In this document: piece after piece, positions 36,601-46,230 of the stretch
Position numbering within the stretch: the stretch's first letter is position 1
Layout: each line of letters starts with the position of its first letter
NCBI GenBank assembly: GCA_030704615.1
Contig: CM060731.1
Span: 21,640,001 to 21,700,000 of the forward strand
Source: Takakia lepidozioides
Lineage: Eukaryota > Streptophyta > Takakiopsida > Takakiales > Takakiaceae
Direction of reading: 5' to 3'
Length of the DNA: 60,000 nt
Notes under the pieces: model-generated
Seen by the model: the letters and a program-made list of their open reading frames with translations, nothing else
Database searches by the model: none
What the model was told of the DNA's origin: nothing
Translations under genes and position numbers: made by a program

Positions 36601-39600
36601 TCCATTTTGATCCCATCCTGTGTAATCACATGCCCCAAGAACTCCACTTTTGTGACCCCGAATTCGCACTTTGAAGCTTTGGCATACAGCTTCCCTCCCG
36701 CAATTTTTGGAACACCCTTTTGAGGTGCTCCAGGTGCTCCTCCTTTGTTTTCGAGTACACCAAGATGTCGTCGATGTACACGATCACAAAGTCATCCAAC
36801 CACTCCTGGAAAAGGCTGTTCATCAGCGTGCTAAATGTCGCTGGTGCATTGGTGAGCCCAAAAGGCATCACCAAGAACTCATATGAACCATACCTTGTCC
36901 TGCACGCGGTCTTCTCCTCATCTCCTTCTGCCACCCGAATTTGGTGATAGCCGGAGCGCAAGTCGATCCGGCTGAAATACTTCGCTCCTGCCAACCGATC
37001 GAAGAGGTCGTCGATCCTTGGCAAAGGGTACCGGTTTTTGATAGTCACCTTATTCAAAGCCCTGTAATCGACACACATCCGCAGCGTCCCATCCTTCTTG
37101 TCTGCGAATAGCACCGGGGCTCCGTAAGGTGACTTACTCGGCCGGATGTACCCCTTTGACATTAGATCCTTGAGCTGAGTCTTCAGCTCGACCAACTCTC
37201 TGTGGCTCAACCGGTAGGGCGCCTTGGCAGGCGGTTCCGATCCCGGTATCACCTCAATCTTGTGGTCAACTCCTCTTCGCGGTGGCAAGCCGCTTGGTAA
37301 ATCCTCCGGCATCACATCCTGGTATTTCTCCAAAATCCCTTGATCCAATCTGGGCTCGGCTCCCCATCGCCTTCTCCTTTCACTTCTCTAATGTAAAGCA
37401 AAAACTGGGACTCGTGTGCCTCCTCCACGGCCCACTCCTTTGCTGACAGAAGGTTTATTCGCCCTCCCACGGATTTGGGCGTTTCCGACACTCGTAAAAC
37501 TTCACCACCATTCCCACATGGCAGCGTGACTACTCTCTTGCGGCCATCTATGACCGCTCCGGATTTGCTCAAAAAGGTCATCCCCAAAATGAGATCCACT
37601 CCATCGATCTCGCAGATAGTGAAGTTCTCACGTCCCTCCCAACTCCCCAGTTGAAGAGGAACATCAAACGCCAACCTTGTCGCCAACTGAGGTTCTCCTT
37701 TGGCAGAGCGCACCTCAATAGAGGCCCCCACGTCACTTGTCGGGAGTCCCAACTTTCGCGCCGCCGCCGGCGTCATGAAGGAGTGCGACGCTCCTGTGTC
37801 CACCAACAACGACACGTTAGTTCCGGATATTATCCCATCCACGAACAATAACTGACTCCCTTTACGCAGGGCGCCAGTTTCCTGATACAACTCACAAGAA
37901 TAGTTGCCTACCTTGCAAGTCCTGGCGACTACCGCTTCCACCAAACGACTGATGGTATCTTCCGACAGCTCCGTGGTCGCCCGAGTCATGTTCAATTGCC
38001 GGGGCTTCGTGCACTTCTTGGCCATGTGCCCGGGCTCCCCGCAATTGAAACACACTCCATCAAAGGTCGCCTTCTGTCCGCCATAAGCCGCTCCACCCGC
38101 TTTTCCTTTCGAAACACCGGGTGCCGCCTTGACGTGTGAAGGCCCTCCCTTCGATTTCCACGTGCCATTTTCGCCGCGTGGCCTATCCCACTTCTTTTCC
38201 GGTCGGGAGGAGTCACCTTCCCGCCGGGTCTTCTTGTGGTTCAGCTCCGTACGGCCTTGTCTCTCACCCCTAGGGACATCCGAGAAACATTCAGCTCTCT
38301 CAATTGCCTCGTTCAAAGTCTTGGGTGGCTTCTCCTCCAACTTCCGCCTAGCCCATGGGGCCAGTCCCGCCACAAAGTTGAAGACCATTTCTGGTTCTGC
38401 CATGTCCGCGACTTCGAGCAACAGCACATTGAAAGCCTGGACATACCCCCGAATGTCATCTGTTTGCTTCAAATTCCTCATCTTGTCCCGGGCAAGCCAG
38501 GATGCGTTGAGGGGCACAAACTGTCTCTTCATCAATTCCTTGAACTCACTCCAGTTCAAGGTTTCCGGGCTTGGGCCTCGGTCGTGAAGGCGTTTCTGCC
38601 ACCATTGTTGAGCATAGCCCCTCAAATAGGTGGGAGCCACTTCCACCCGATCCTCGTCACTCAACTTGGCCGCCCGGAAGTACTGCTCTAGCTCCAGGAG
38701 CCAGGTGTTGAGTGCCTTCCGGTTTCGAACGCCCTCAAAGGTGCCGGGTTCCTTAGGCTTCACCTTAAACTTTGCCTTAGTGGAAGTGGCATTAGCCGCC
38801 TTCAACACGTCTTTCAACGCCCCGCCAAACTGCGCCAACAACCCTTCCCAAAAGGCTGCTGGCATGGGAGGCATCTCTTGGTTTGTCGGAGCTCTCGAGG
38901 ATTCCTCGGGCTCCGATTCCTCGGATTCCTCCCGCTCTTGAGCGGCCTCGTTTTCGGAAACATTCATCGCTTCCTCAAACGGCCGCCTCGGTGACACGTC
39001 GCCCCCATCGGGCTCACCGGGATCATCATCTTTTGGGCCGTTCCGCTTTCGCTTCGGCTTGCCCGACCCCATGATGAGGCCGATCCCAAGGACGATCGCG
39101 TACTGAACTCTAAGCTCTGATACCAAATGTCGCGCACCTCACTTCGGTAAACTCCCCTTCAAGTCATAGTTAACCGCTTTGATGCGCGCGCCTGACTCCC
39201 AACCTGGCCGCCGGGCCAACTTGGAGTTTCGGCTACTCACCGGGACATAACGGTCCCCGTTCGCTTCCTCTAAAACCCTCCACCTATTTGGGACTAGGAG
39301 AATTCCCTTTGGTAGATGGCAGTCCGGAACAGCTCCCCACTCTTTGGTCGCTTTCCGGCTCGCACGATTACTCACTAGTTTTTGGTCACCAACGGGCTTG
39401 CACCGTTCTCGGGGTTACTACTCCCTATATATACTTCTGTAGCTGTCCGCGGGGGTTTCATAACCAGCCATGCCATTTTATGGCGAACCACCACGAAAAC
39501 CCTCGACTCCCGGTGGTGAGTCGCGGTGAGTCTTGGCCCACTCACCGCGGCCCCAATGGACCGTGATGAGTCCCAAGACTCCCCACGACTCCCACCTCGA

Positions 39601-40263
39601 GGTCTCCACCCCATGGTGAGTCCTATGCCACCCCCACTAAGTCCCACTAAGCTACCACCACCCCTTGTGGAGCCACCTCCACCGCAACCCGGTGTGCGGG
39701 GCTCCACCTAGTGAGCGCCTCCGCCTCCTTGAGTGCCTTGGGCACTCAAGGGTGCTTCAGCCCCCCATACCTATCGCCGCCGCTGCCCCCACCACAGGGG
39801 CAGCCCCTCATGTGTCCCGACCCCCTGCCCTCAAGGCAAAGGGCCGCGACACACACAGACTGATCGGATTCATATTCGAAATGATGACGATCCCGAAGAT
39901 AAGCAGGTCGACAACGACTTTTCATGTGAGTAAGTGCTAAACCCTCTTTGGGAGTCATACTCAATTTCTCGATAACATCAAAGTTACAGTAATAACTTTT
40001 TCAGGCTGTCTTTCAGGAAAGCCAGCGGTGGATCTTCAGGAGATACAGTCATTTCTGGCGAGTCTGTTTTCGACAGCCCCCTTTCCAATTTTCTGCTCCC
40101 TGTTTATGCCGAAGCAATGGCACTTCACGCGTCCGAGTCCCTATCCCCTGACTTTTTAGTGGCCAGCCGTAGGTGTATCCAGCGTGGATCCGGTGTTCTA
40201 AAATACTTAGACTTAGATGCAGAGGAAGAGGGGATACATTGTACTGACTCTGAGTCAGACTGA
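27657..40263 (+). CDS. ParB-like domain / beta-class DNA methyltransferase fusion, split by Gypsy
   Basis: Ten exons join with GT-AG borders: 27657-27953, 28397-29025, 29120-29308, 29393-29830, 29915-30141, 31087-31738, 31852-32190, 32386 to ~32671, ~32770-32883 plus 39857-39929, and 40005-40263. The product is about 1,165 residues. After an acidic, Arg/Lys-bearing N-terminus, residues ~163-300 form a ParB-like module ([41 protein letters not shown] at about 260). Exons 7-9 resemble an N4/N6 methyltransferase in beta-class order: a motif IV position ([11 protein letters not shown]), [14 protein letters not shown], then [20 protein letters not shown] and [11 protein letters not shown] (motif I region). 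The tail is Ser/Asp-rich. The usual DPPY and FxGxG are altered, so enzyme activity is doubtful. Exon 3 needs a one-base slip (after MKLDDF), and exon 9 is cut by the retrotransposon. Confidence 0.75.
28036..28353. repeat. Four degenerate palindromes in intron 1
   Basis: Variants of the intron-5 palindrome sit at 28036, 28131, 28206 and 28332, with cores such as GTCGTTAACGCC, GTCGTTGCCGCC and GTCGTTACCGCC followed by ATTC-like ends. Spacing is 75-126 bases. Arms are less perfect than in intron 5. Confidence 0.7.
30222..30945. repeat. Seven-member palindrome array in intron 5
   Basis: 22-bp palindromes occur at 30222, 30343, 30454, 30549, 30657, 30818 and 30924. Type A has arms TGAATGTCGT and ACGACATTCA around TG. 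The type B copy at 30657 has TGAATGGCGT and ACGCCATTCA, a paired change keeping all ten pairs. The copies at 30343 and 30924 mix the arms with one mismatch. 30454 keeps 8-bp arms around a different centre. The sequence after A copies (CACTTCTNTGTCTG) and after B copies (ACATACNG, TGTGGTCCT) also repeats, so the intron is about three ~300-bp tandem units, each with an A and a B palindrome. Confidence 0.9.
32879..32883. repeat. 5-bp target duplication of the Gypsy element (left)
   Basis: CACAC, matching 39852-39856. Removing the element and one copy restores an open exon 9 reading frame in the methyltransferase gene. Confidence 0.75.
32884..33605 (-). repeat. Gypsy 3' LTR
   Basis: 722 bp. On the minus strand it starts TGTCGCGGCCC and ends GGTGCGCGACA, giving perfect 7-bp terminal repeats TGTCGCG/CGCGACA. 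A TATATATAGGG word at about 33178-33188 (minus strand) is the likely LTR TATA box. Confidence 0.92.
33606..34511. other. Gypsy 3' untranslated internal region with polypurine tract
   Basis: Directly next to the 3' LTR the minus strand reads GGTAGGGGTGTG, a purine-rich tract suitable for plus-strand priming. The rest is non-coding to the end of pol and includes, at 34096-34175, the repeat also found at 13588. Confidence 0.65.
34512..37348 (-). pseudogene. Gypsy pol: reverse transcriptase, RNase H, integrase, chromodomain
   Basis: The first part (36626-37348) holds most of the reverse transcriptase, including [15 protein letters not shown] and the catalytic [12 protein letters not shown]. It loses frame near 36690, where a G run is one base short, and continues in the frame 34512-36647. 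That frame carries RNase H ([16 protein letters not shown]), the integrase zinc-binding region ([10 protein letters not shown]), the integrase core (MDFMTAMP.., [17 protein letters not shown]) and an ending chromodomain ([26 protein letters not shown]). It overlaps gag by 37 bases in the -1 frame; no classical slippery heptamer is seen. Confidence 0.9.
37312..39072 (-). CDS. Gypsy gag-protease polyprotein
   Basis: The ATG at 39072 opens a 586-codon frame. It contains a charged N-terminus, a retrotransposon gag core ([33 protein letters not shown]), a CCHC zinc knuckle ([14 protein letters not shown]) and an aspartic protease ([11 protein letters not shown], then ILGMTFL). The frame is intact. 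Confidence 0.9.
   Translation of the reverse strand: MGSGKPKRKRNGPKDDDPGEPDGGDVSPRRPFEEAMNVSENEAAQEREESEESEPEESSRAPTNQEMPPMPAAFWEGLLAQFGGALKDVLKAANATSTKAKFKVKPKEPGTFEGVRNRKALNTWLLELEQYFRAAKLSDEDRVEVAPTYLRGYAQQWWQKRLHDRGPSPETLNWSEFKELMKRQFVPLNASWLARDKMRNLKQTDDIRGYVQAFNVLLLEVADMAEPEMVFNFVAGLAPWARRKLEEKPPKTLNEAIERAECFSDVPRGERQGRTELNHKKTRREGDSSRPEKKWDRPRGENGTWKSKGGPSHVKAAPGVSKGKAGGAAYGGQKATFDGVCFNCGEPGHMAKKCTKPRQLNMTRATTELSEDTISRLVEAVVARTCKVGNYSCELYQETGALRKGSQLLFVDGIISGTNVSLLVDTGASHSFMTPAAARKLGLPTSDVGASIEVRSAKGEPQLATRLAFDVPLQLGSWEGRENFTICEIDGVDLILGMTFLSKSGAVIDGRKRVVTLPCGNGGEVLRVSETPKSVGGRINLLSAKEWAVEEAHESQFLLYIREVKGEGDGEPSPDWIKGFWRNTRM
39114..39125 (-). other. Primer-binding site, initiator-Met tRNA
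   Basis: On the minus strand TGGTATCAGAGC follows the 5' LTR after two bases. This is the complement of the plant initiator methionine tRNA 3' end, the usual primer for plant LTR elements. Confidence 0.92.
39128..39851 (-). repeat. Gypsy 5' LTR
   Basis: 724 bp. It differs from 32884-33605 only by run lengths: CCC for CC and TTT for TT near 39277-39288, five G for four near 39450, and five C for six near 39788. The right-flank target copy CACAC lies at 39852-39856. Confidence 0.92.
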
Positions 40264-40844
40264 ACTGTATTTTTTTAATATTCATTTTCATATTATCTGG
40301 AAAACGTTGAATCCCCTTACTCTACCGTAGTTGTTCCTTTAGAACAAATAATAATCACAGAATCAACTTTCGTTTAAATTGCTATATGTATGAATCCATC
40401 TCACAAACCTTCCTGACTCTTCTCATATCCATTGTGCATTCATCTACACTGTATTCATGCGTGCTCCATTCATGAAAGCTTCCTTTGTACAACATCCATT
40501 GTACATTCATCCTCTGTACTCTTTAATCCACCCCACAAACCTTCCACACTCATTTCATATACTTTGTGCATTCGTCAAAAGATTTGGTCATGCATCTTCC
40601 TATCATGAATTTTTGTCATTGCTCAACATCCATTATACATTCATCCATTTTACTCTTATCCATCCGTCATTCATCCATCTACATAGATTTTTCAAACTCA
40701 TCCATCTGTTTATCATCCAACTGTACATTCATCCATCATTTATTCAATGCCTTTTATTATGTCGTCCAGCTTGTTTCCGCGGTAAAGGGTGCCAATCCGC
40801 GGGAATACACTCCACTTCTTTCTGGGTGCGTGGTGACTCGGCCT
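40264..40844. repeat. 3' flank of the methyltransferase gene with a CATTCATCC-like minisatellite
   Basis: From about 40430 to 40745 the plus strand is a degenerate array of TACATTCATCCAT-type words, pyrimidine-rich with few G. Open frames across it are products of the repeat. No polyadenylation signal was assigned with confidence. Confidence 0.55.
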
Positions 40845-40966
40845 CCACGTGTGATGACGTGGACTGAGCCTTGTGACGTGGCATTTGCGCAAGGTGACGT
40901 GGCGTGAGCGCAGTCGCGCTCACGCGCTCACGCGCACGTGACCAGGCTCACGCCGAGGCATCCCTG
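40845..40966. repeat. Right terminal/subterminal repeats of the large transposon
   Basis: TGACGTGG words lie near 40855, 40873 and 40891, the last extended to TGACGTGGCGTGAGC as on the left side. GCTCACGC repeats and the terminal CTCACGCCGAGGCATCCCTG follow. Confidence 0.7.
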
Positions 40967-40975
40967 GAGATCTAA
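40967..40975. repeat. Right 9-bp target-site duplication
   Basis: GAGATCTAA, identical to 22346-22354. Confidence 0.85.
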
Positions 40976-42536
40976 TATCTACATTTACTCACAATGTGAA
41001 TCTGTGTCCTTAGTTAATGTTGTTATACATGCTGAAACAAACGATCTCGAAAAGACTGACATGCAGACCTATGTGATCTTCTTCTGAAGTCCACAGGAGT
41101 TCTTGAATCTTCACTTGATTTCGGTCGTTTTTCTTGCATTATATAACTTACGATCGATAGACTTAACGTGACGTTTGTTAGGTTGCTCGTAGATTTTGAT
41201 GACGTTGGATCACAAATGTATGCTTTGGTGATGAACTACAGTGGATTGCTTGGAGGCAGGCTGTTCTCTACACAAGCAACAATGACCCCCCTCACTTTGG
41301 AAAGAAGAGTACCTGTAGACCTCATATGAATCAGAGCAATTGTAAATGCCGATCCTAGTAGGTTTTCTTCAATGGCCGCCCACGAACGAGTTCACCCAAC
41401 ATACATGTATATTGCATCACTGATGTCAAAACCTGTAAAATCCAACAGCTTGAGGATTGCGGAATAGAGTTTCGAAAAAAAAATATGTTGTTCATGAGAC
41501 TTCAAAATGTACAATATGTGTTGGATCCTTTAAGAGCAGCCCCCCATACCAAGAACCGATCACGAATTTTAAGCAAAACTTCTTGACACTCTACATGAGA
41601 TCGCTGGAGGACCAGGTCGAAAGTAGGTAGGTCGGTAGCGGCTTGCAAACTGCCCTCTACTGCTACGTCAGATAGTTCCACGGCTCGGTATATACGGAGC
41701 CCCTACTATTAACAGTAGCAACGCTCCTCGCAACCACTATCTAGTCCATAACCGCCAGGAAGGTCTTGTTCTGAAGACTCTTGGGAAAGATCTCGTTTTG
41801 GTTGACTTTCTCATGTCCAAAATGTTTCCACCGGGATGAAGCTTCCTCCGTATATGGAACAACCATGAAAGCAAGATCAATATGTTTGAAGGTCGAGGAA
41901 GACCTCTTTGTGGTCATGAAGACTGCGACCTAGTCCATAACCGCAACCTTCTCACCAGCTTCCACAAGTTAGCTAACACTAATTACTTAGCACATATCCA
42001 TCAACACCATGTCTCCCAAAGCCAACTAATAGATGCCAGACACAACCACATCCCCCTCCCTACCCCAAATATCCATGTACAGACTGTTAAGGACGAGAAC
42101 ATGACTGAATACAAACAAGAGATCAGATTAGAGGTACAAGACTAACAAGAAGTCAAGGTCGGCGTGGACGAATGCATGGTGGGTAAACATGAATCAAGAT
42201 GATCTTTATAACAATGGACAAGAGTATAAGATACTGGAACTCGACTTGAATACTGGGATACTGGAAACTGGAGTAGAGTACTGGAACTGGAAACAATAAT
42301 AGCTTGAACTTATGTTGGTGAGACTGAAGAGTGTCTAATCTCGCCTCTCATATATACTGGCTACTATGAAGTTCCCTAAAAAGCTTCCCCAATGGAGGTT
42401 TCTTGATGGAGAAGTTTTCTTAAACAAAGGAGGTATCTTGATGGAGAAGTTTCCTCCAAGGAAGCTTCATGAGTAGTTTTCCAAGTTACTCTCGGTAATT
42501 TGGTAAACTCCCGATAACTTGGTAATTTATGATAAC
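40976..42536. other. Intergenic, no gene recognised
   Basis: Contains short imperfect repeats (GATACTGGAACT words at 42230-42300 and TCTTGATGGAGAAGTTT words at 42390-42460). The open frame at 41882-42145 shows no recognisable domain. Confidence 0.4.
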
Positions 42537-43067
42537 TTATGGAAAATCATGATAAATCATGGTAACTTCTGGTAACATGATAATTTGATAACTTTTGGTA
42601 TTTACTCCTGGCAAGTTCTTCTGGGCTATGTCCGTGATATCACTCGCTCCTCTAACGCCGAGTTCCTCAAAGAGCGGTAAAATCTTGGACTTGCTTAGAG
42701 TTGGAGAAAATCCAAAATCCGACGAATGGTACTTCAAATAATTTATAGGTCCTTGCAACCATCGGTTGTGTCCAACATCTTGAACGTGGGACCACGCAGT
42801 GATTTGAGCATTCTGATTTTCAAAGCTGCCTTCAAACATGATTTCGTTGTCATTTAGGTCCGAAGCCTCAACCTCCAACAAAATTATCAGACTTCGAGTA
42901 GGCTCCACTTGCCGTCGTACGGGGTCCAGACGAGGAAGTACGCGTCGCATTAGTGGCCCGTCGTCTCGAGAGCGTCGGCGTGATGTTGAAGGTCGTGAGA
43001 GTCGGAACGGCTGATCTGGTAGTTGGATAAATGACAACTCCAATGTATCTGGTTTCTGTGACTCCAT
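42537..43067 (-). CDS. Hypothetical protein, 176 residues
   Basis: A frame with an ATG at 43067 begins MESQKPDTLELSFIQLPDQP, followed by an Arg/Ser-rich stretch (TSRRRSRDDG) and a moderately complex middle (SLIILLEVEASDLNDNEIMF). Its last ~35 residues run into simple GGTAACTT-type DNA, which argues that the C-terminus is accidental. No domain is recognised and no introns were defined. It could be a remnant of a repeat-encoded protein. Confidence 0.25.
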   Translation of the reverse strand: MESQKPDTLELSFIQLPDQPFRLSRPSTSRRRSRDDGPLMRRVLPRLDPVRRQVEPTRSLIILLEVEASDLNDNEIMFEGSFENQNAQITAWSHVQDVGHNRWLQGPINYLKYHSSDFGFSPTLSKSKILPLFEELGVRGASDITDIAQKNLPGVNTKSYQIIMLPEVTMIYHDFP

Positions 43068-43564
43068 GCTGCCAATACAAGATGCAATAGTGCTAGAAGT
43101 GTAGCTATATATATTGATGTGTGGTGTTTCTCCCTCGTGTGGATTTTTTCTATGTTATAAGTGTTTGCGTTTGTAATTTGTAACCAACAGTTAGTACTAA
43201 CTCATTGACGTATTTACGAAAACAATAGTACAGAAATAAGTAATGCGAATATATAATTACCCTCTGTATAAATGGTTATGGTTTTTTTAGAGGAGAGATA
43301 TTCTAGTGTAAATATTAATTATTTAGTACCAACAACAAATTAATTTCAATTAACCAATTTTTTATTTTTTTATTTTTAATAACTTTATGTATATGCTCAA
43401 AAATAGAGATACTGATTTATTTAGATTTTACTAGTACCCATTAATTTAGGTGAGTCAAGAATATATAATTAATTAGATCATTCTGAGGAAAAGATCAGCC
43501 CAACAAACAATATTACTATAACCAAAATAAAAGAAGAGAATCAAAACTAACTATAGAAAAGCAA
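43068..43564. other. AT-rich spacer
   Basis: Strongly AT-rich; no gene or repeat assigned. Confidence 0.4.
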
Positions 43565-43660
43565 CAGTGTGGTTGGCTATTGGGATTTGAAACCCCAACC
43601 TCGAATGTGCGAGCGAAATCTCTAACTGATAAGTCCCTCAAGTTATATTCAAAGCCAATT
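43565..43660 (-). repeat. tRNA-like module 1 (SINE head or tRNA pseudogene)
   Basis: On the minus strand: GGGACTTATCAGTTAGAGAT (D-arm/A-box region), CGCTCGCACATTCGAGG and TTGGGGTTTCAAATCCCAA, a perfect 5-bp T stem with a B box. The acceptor stem does not close convincingly. Confidence 0.5.
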
Positions 43661-43724
43661 TGCCTATCTAAGTACTCATAGGGCTATTACAAAGGTTCTG
43701 AACATATGAGCAAAACTAATAAAT

Positions 43725-43805
43725 TGCGGCCCGCAGGAGTTGAACCCCCAACCCCAAAAGTGTAAACGACTAGACTAACCATCAAACTAACCTAGAGATG
43801 TTGTT
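43725..43805 (-). repeat. tRNA-like module 2
   Basis: On the minus strand: TTTGATGGTTAGTCTAGTCG, then TTTACACTTTTGGGGTTGG and GGGTTCAACTCCTGCGGGCC. It has the same layout as module 1, about 170 bases away, with a B-box-like GGTTCAACTCC. Confidence 0.45.
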
Positions 43806-44471
43806 ATAAGAGGGTTTAATGACTGGGTCATTCCCACGGTGTTACATGCAAAGATCCCGTGTTTTGTTTTTTTCTGGAAGAAAAATGGCGGAGCTGCATT
43901 TCAACATTCAATTTTCACAAGCCGCATCAATCAATAACAACATACCCAAATACCCTTACATTCATTGTATGAACTTTCAAGCATCCACCATGGGATTGGA
44001 TCTTGGTGGGTTAAGGCTAGCTTTTGACAATATTCATGCAAGTTCATCAAGGGCTCCATCCAAAGCCACACCACGAGAAACAAACAAACATGTCCAAATT
44101 TAAGATGTTGAACAAACTTGTGCACAGGGCTGCCCCTCTCATCAAGCTCATTAAAATTTGTATTCACTTCCATCTTGAAGCTTTGGAGAAACTCCACCAC
44201 CAAACCTAGAATTAGGACAGCACTCTGATTTCCATCCACTGTCACCAGAATCAATCAAAAATCACCCCTTCAGTCAAGTGCAATTATGGGCTGACTTCCC
44301 ACCTATGCCGGGTAGACCCCACTATCATTTCCTGTGGATTTATGGCACAAGAAATGCACTCAACAGTACATCATGGTCAATACTTTCGGGAAATGGTGGA
44401 TGGTGTGAGTAACTAAGTCACAGATCAATGAATGAAGCAAGACACTCGCATCTTTCCAAGAAGACATCCTT

Positions 44472-46230
44472 TCACCAGTAATCACCACAAGAACAAATCC
44501 CATCTTCAAAGTGGTGAGAGCGGTTAGCGTCCCGTACAACAATTGCTCGGCCAACAATCTTTGAGATGAATTTGGTGGAGGTGTGGCAGTCACCACACAC
44601 TCGAAGATTCTTGATGAGACGGAGAGGCGTCCTAGGGGTCATGCCGATCAGCCCAAACCCAATGGCCAGCTTCTCACTGTGGTGACAAAGAGAAAATTCT
44701 TTTTCCTCCTCCCCACATCATGCAATACAAAGCGCATGTCAGACACATACCCGTCTCCTTCATCTTCCCAGACAATCTTCTCAGCTCAGCATGGATTTCC
44801 TTAATTATGGGATGCAACTTGTCAGCTACAACGAAGGTGTGCACCCTGTTGCAAATCTCAATGCAGCAGCGACCTGGCTCCTTTTCAACCCCTATGACCT
44901 TCATCATTCTTCTTACCTTTACGGGATCAACCCACCTGCCAGCTGTAACATAGATGTTTAATAGCAACATAAGTCACGACATCCTGTTCATTCCACTTGA
45001 GGATAGATGTTGCCGCACATTGAGCCATCTCTACATTGTCATGGATTCTGTAGGTACTAAACAAGGCCTTCCACACCACAACATCTGGATTGATTGGCAT
45101 TTTATTAATCATGTCCATTGCCTCATCCAGTTGTCCCGCACGTCCAAGAAGGTCCACCATGCAGCCAAAGTGTTATACTGTCGGAGTGACACCATGATCT
45201 TGAATCAGGGAATCGAAGTAGCGTCTACCTTCATTCAGAAAGCCAGTGTGGTTGCATGCAGAGAGAACACATACTGCTTCAAGCCGTTCTTTTGCATTCC
45301 TTCAAATAGTTGCAAGACCTCCCTATGACAACCATGCTGTGCATATCCTGCGACCATTGCATTCCACGACACCAGATCTCATTAAGCCATATTGTCGAAC
45401 ACTCCTTTTGCATTCTCCATGCACCCACATTTGACATACATATCCACCAGGGTAGAGTTCAGGATCACATCTGGTACAATTCCAGCTCTGACGATGTCGC
45501 CATGCACCTCTTCGCCCTTTTCCAGGGCTGCCAGGCTTGAACACGCACTGCAAACGCACACAAACGTGATGTGGTTGGGCTTCACCCCGTCGCACATCAT
45601 TTGCTCATAGGTTTCCAAAGCCTCCATCCCACGTCCCTGCTGTGCATACCCTGCAAACACCGCACTCCACGACACCACACCTCATTCAGCCAAAGTGTCG
45701 AACACTCCCTTTGCATCCTAGATGCACCCACATTTTGCAAACATGTCCACCAGGGTATTGTTCAGAATGACAGCTAGTACAATTCCAGCTCTGAAGATGT
45801 CACCATGGACCTCTTTACCCCTTTCCAGAGCTGCCAGGCTTGCACACGCATTGCAAACGCACCCAACGTGATGTGGTCGGGCTTCACCCATTCTCCCATC
45901 ATTTGTTCATAAGTCTCCAAAGCCTCCATACCACGTTCTTGCTGTGCATACCCTGCAAGCATCGCGTCCAATGGCACCAAATCTCGTTCAGCCATAGTGT
46001 TGAAAACTCCCTTTGCATCCTTAATGCACCCACATTTGGCATGCATGTCCACCAGAGCAGTTTGCAGAATGACATCCGGTACAATTCCAGCTTTGACGAT
46101 GTCACCATGGACCTCTTTCCCCTTTTCCAGAGCTCCCCGGATCCGTGACAGTCAAATTGTTGGTGCGCTTGTCCTCTGGTCCATAGCAACACTGATACCT
46201 GGATAGGGTCGTATGTCATTGACACCCATG
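44472..46230 (-). pseudogene. PPR protein of the PLS-DYW class, broken
   Basis: The ancestral product would be an organellar C-to-U RNA-editing factor. Minus-strand pieces in successive frames give PPR repeats (YAQQGRGMEALETYEQMM, GVKPNHITFVCVCSACS, LVDMYVKCGCMENAKGVFD and a near-duplicate set at 45774-46052). MVDLLGRAGQLDEAMDMINK, the E region (GVEKEPGRCCIEICNRVHTF) and a DYW deaminase end follow, with [10 protein letters not shown], the zinc-binding CGDCHT and the terminal CSCGDYW before the TGA at 44472-44474. At least two one- or two-base slips (near 44965 and 44715) plus others in the repeats break the frame. The 5' portion and start are missing, so it is probably non-functional. Confidence 0.8.

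Larger units (their letters stand above)
32884..39851 (-). mobile_element. Chromodomain Gypsy LTR retrotransposon (chromovirus)
   Basis: A 6,968-bp minus-strand element inserted in exon 9 of the ParB/methyltransferase gene. It has paired LTRs, an initiator-Met tRNA primer site, a gag-protease frame, pol with reverse transcriptase, RNase H, integrase and C-terminal chromodomain, and a long untranslated 3' segment. The LTRs show no substitutions, only four homopolymer-length differences, so the insertion is recent. One base missing in pol breaks the reverse-transcriptase frame. Confidence 0.95.
22355..40966. mobile_element. Large Mutator-like DNA transposon carrying a transposase and a ParB/methyltransferase gene
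   Basis: The element is 18.6 kb as it stands and about 11.6 kb without the nested Gypsy copy. Its left end is CAATGATGCAATGGCGTGAG; the right end read inward is CAGGGATGCCTCGGCGTGAG. These are imperfect inverted repeats sharing CA, GATGC and GGCGTGAGC. A perfect 9-bp duplication flanks it. Further TGACGTGGC and GCGTGAGC words crowd both subterminal regions. Inside are a minus-strand DDE/SWIM transposase (23287-26801) and a plus-strand ten-exon ParB-like/methyltransferase gene (27657-40263), diverging from an 855-bp spacer. The Mutator-like class is inferred from the 9-bp duplication, the CxxH-bearing DDE core and the SWIM finger. A KDZ/Zisupton-related element is an alternative. Confidence 0.85.

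Noticed and set aside
40457-40907. Ile/His/Ser-rich open frames
   Set aside because: Produced by the CATTCATCC minisatellite at the transposon's right side.
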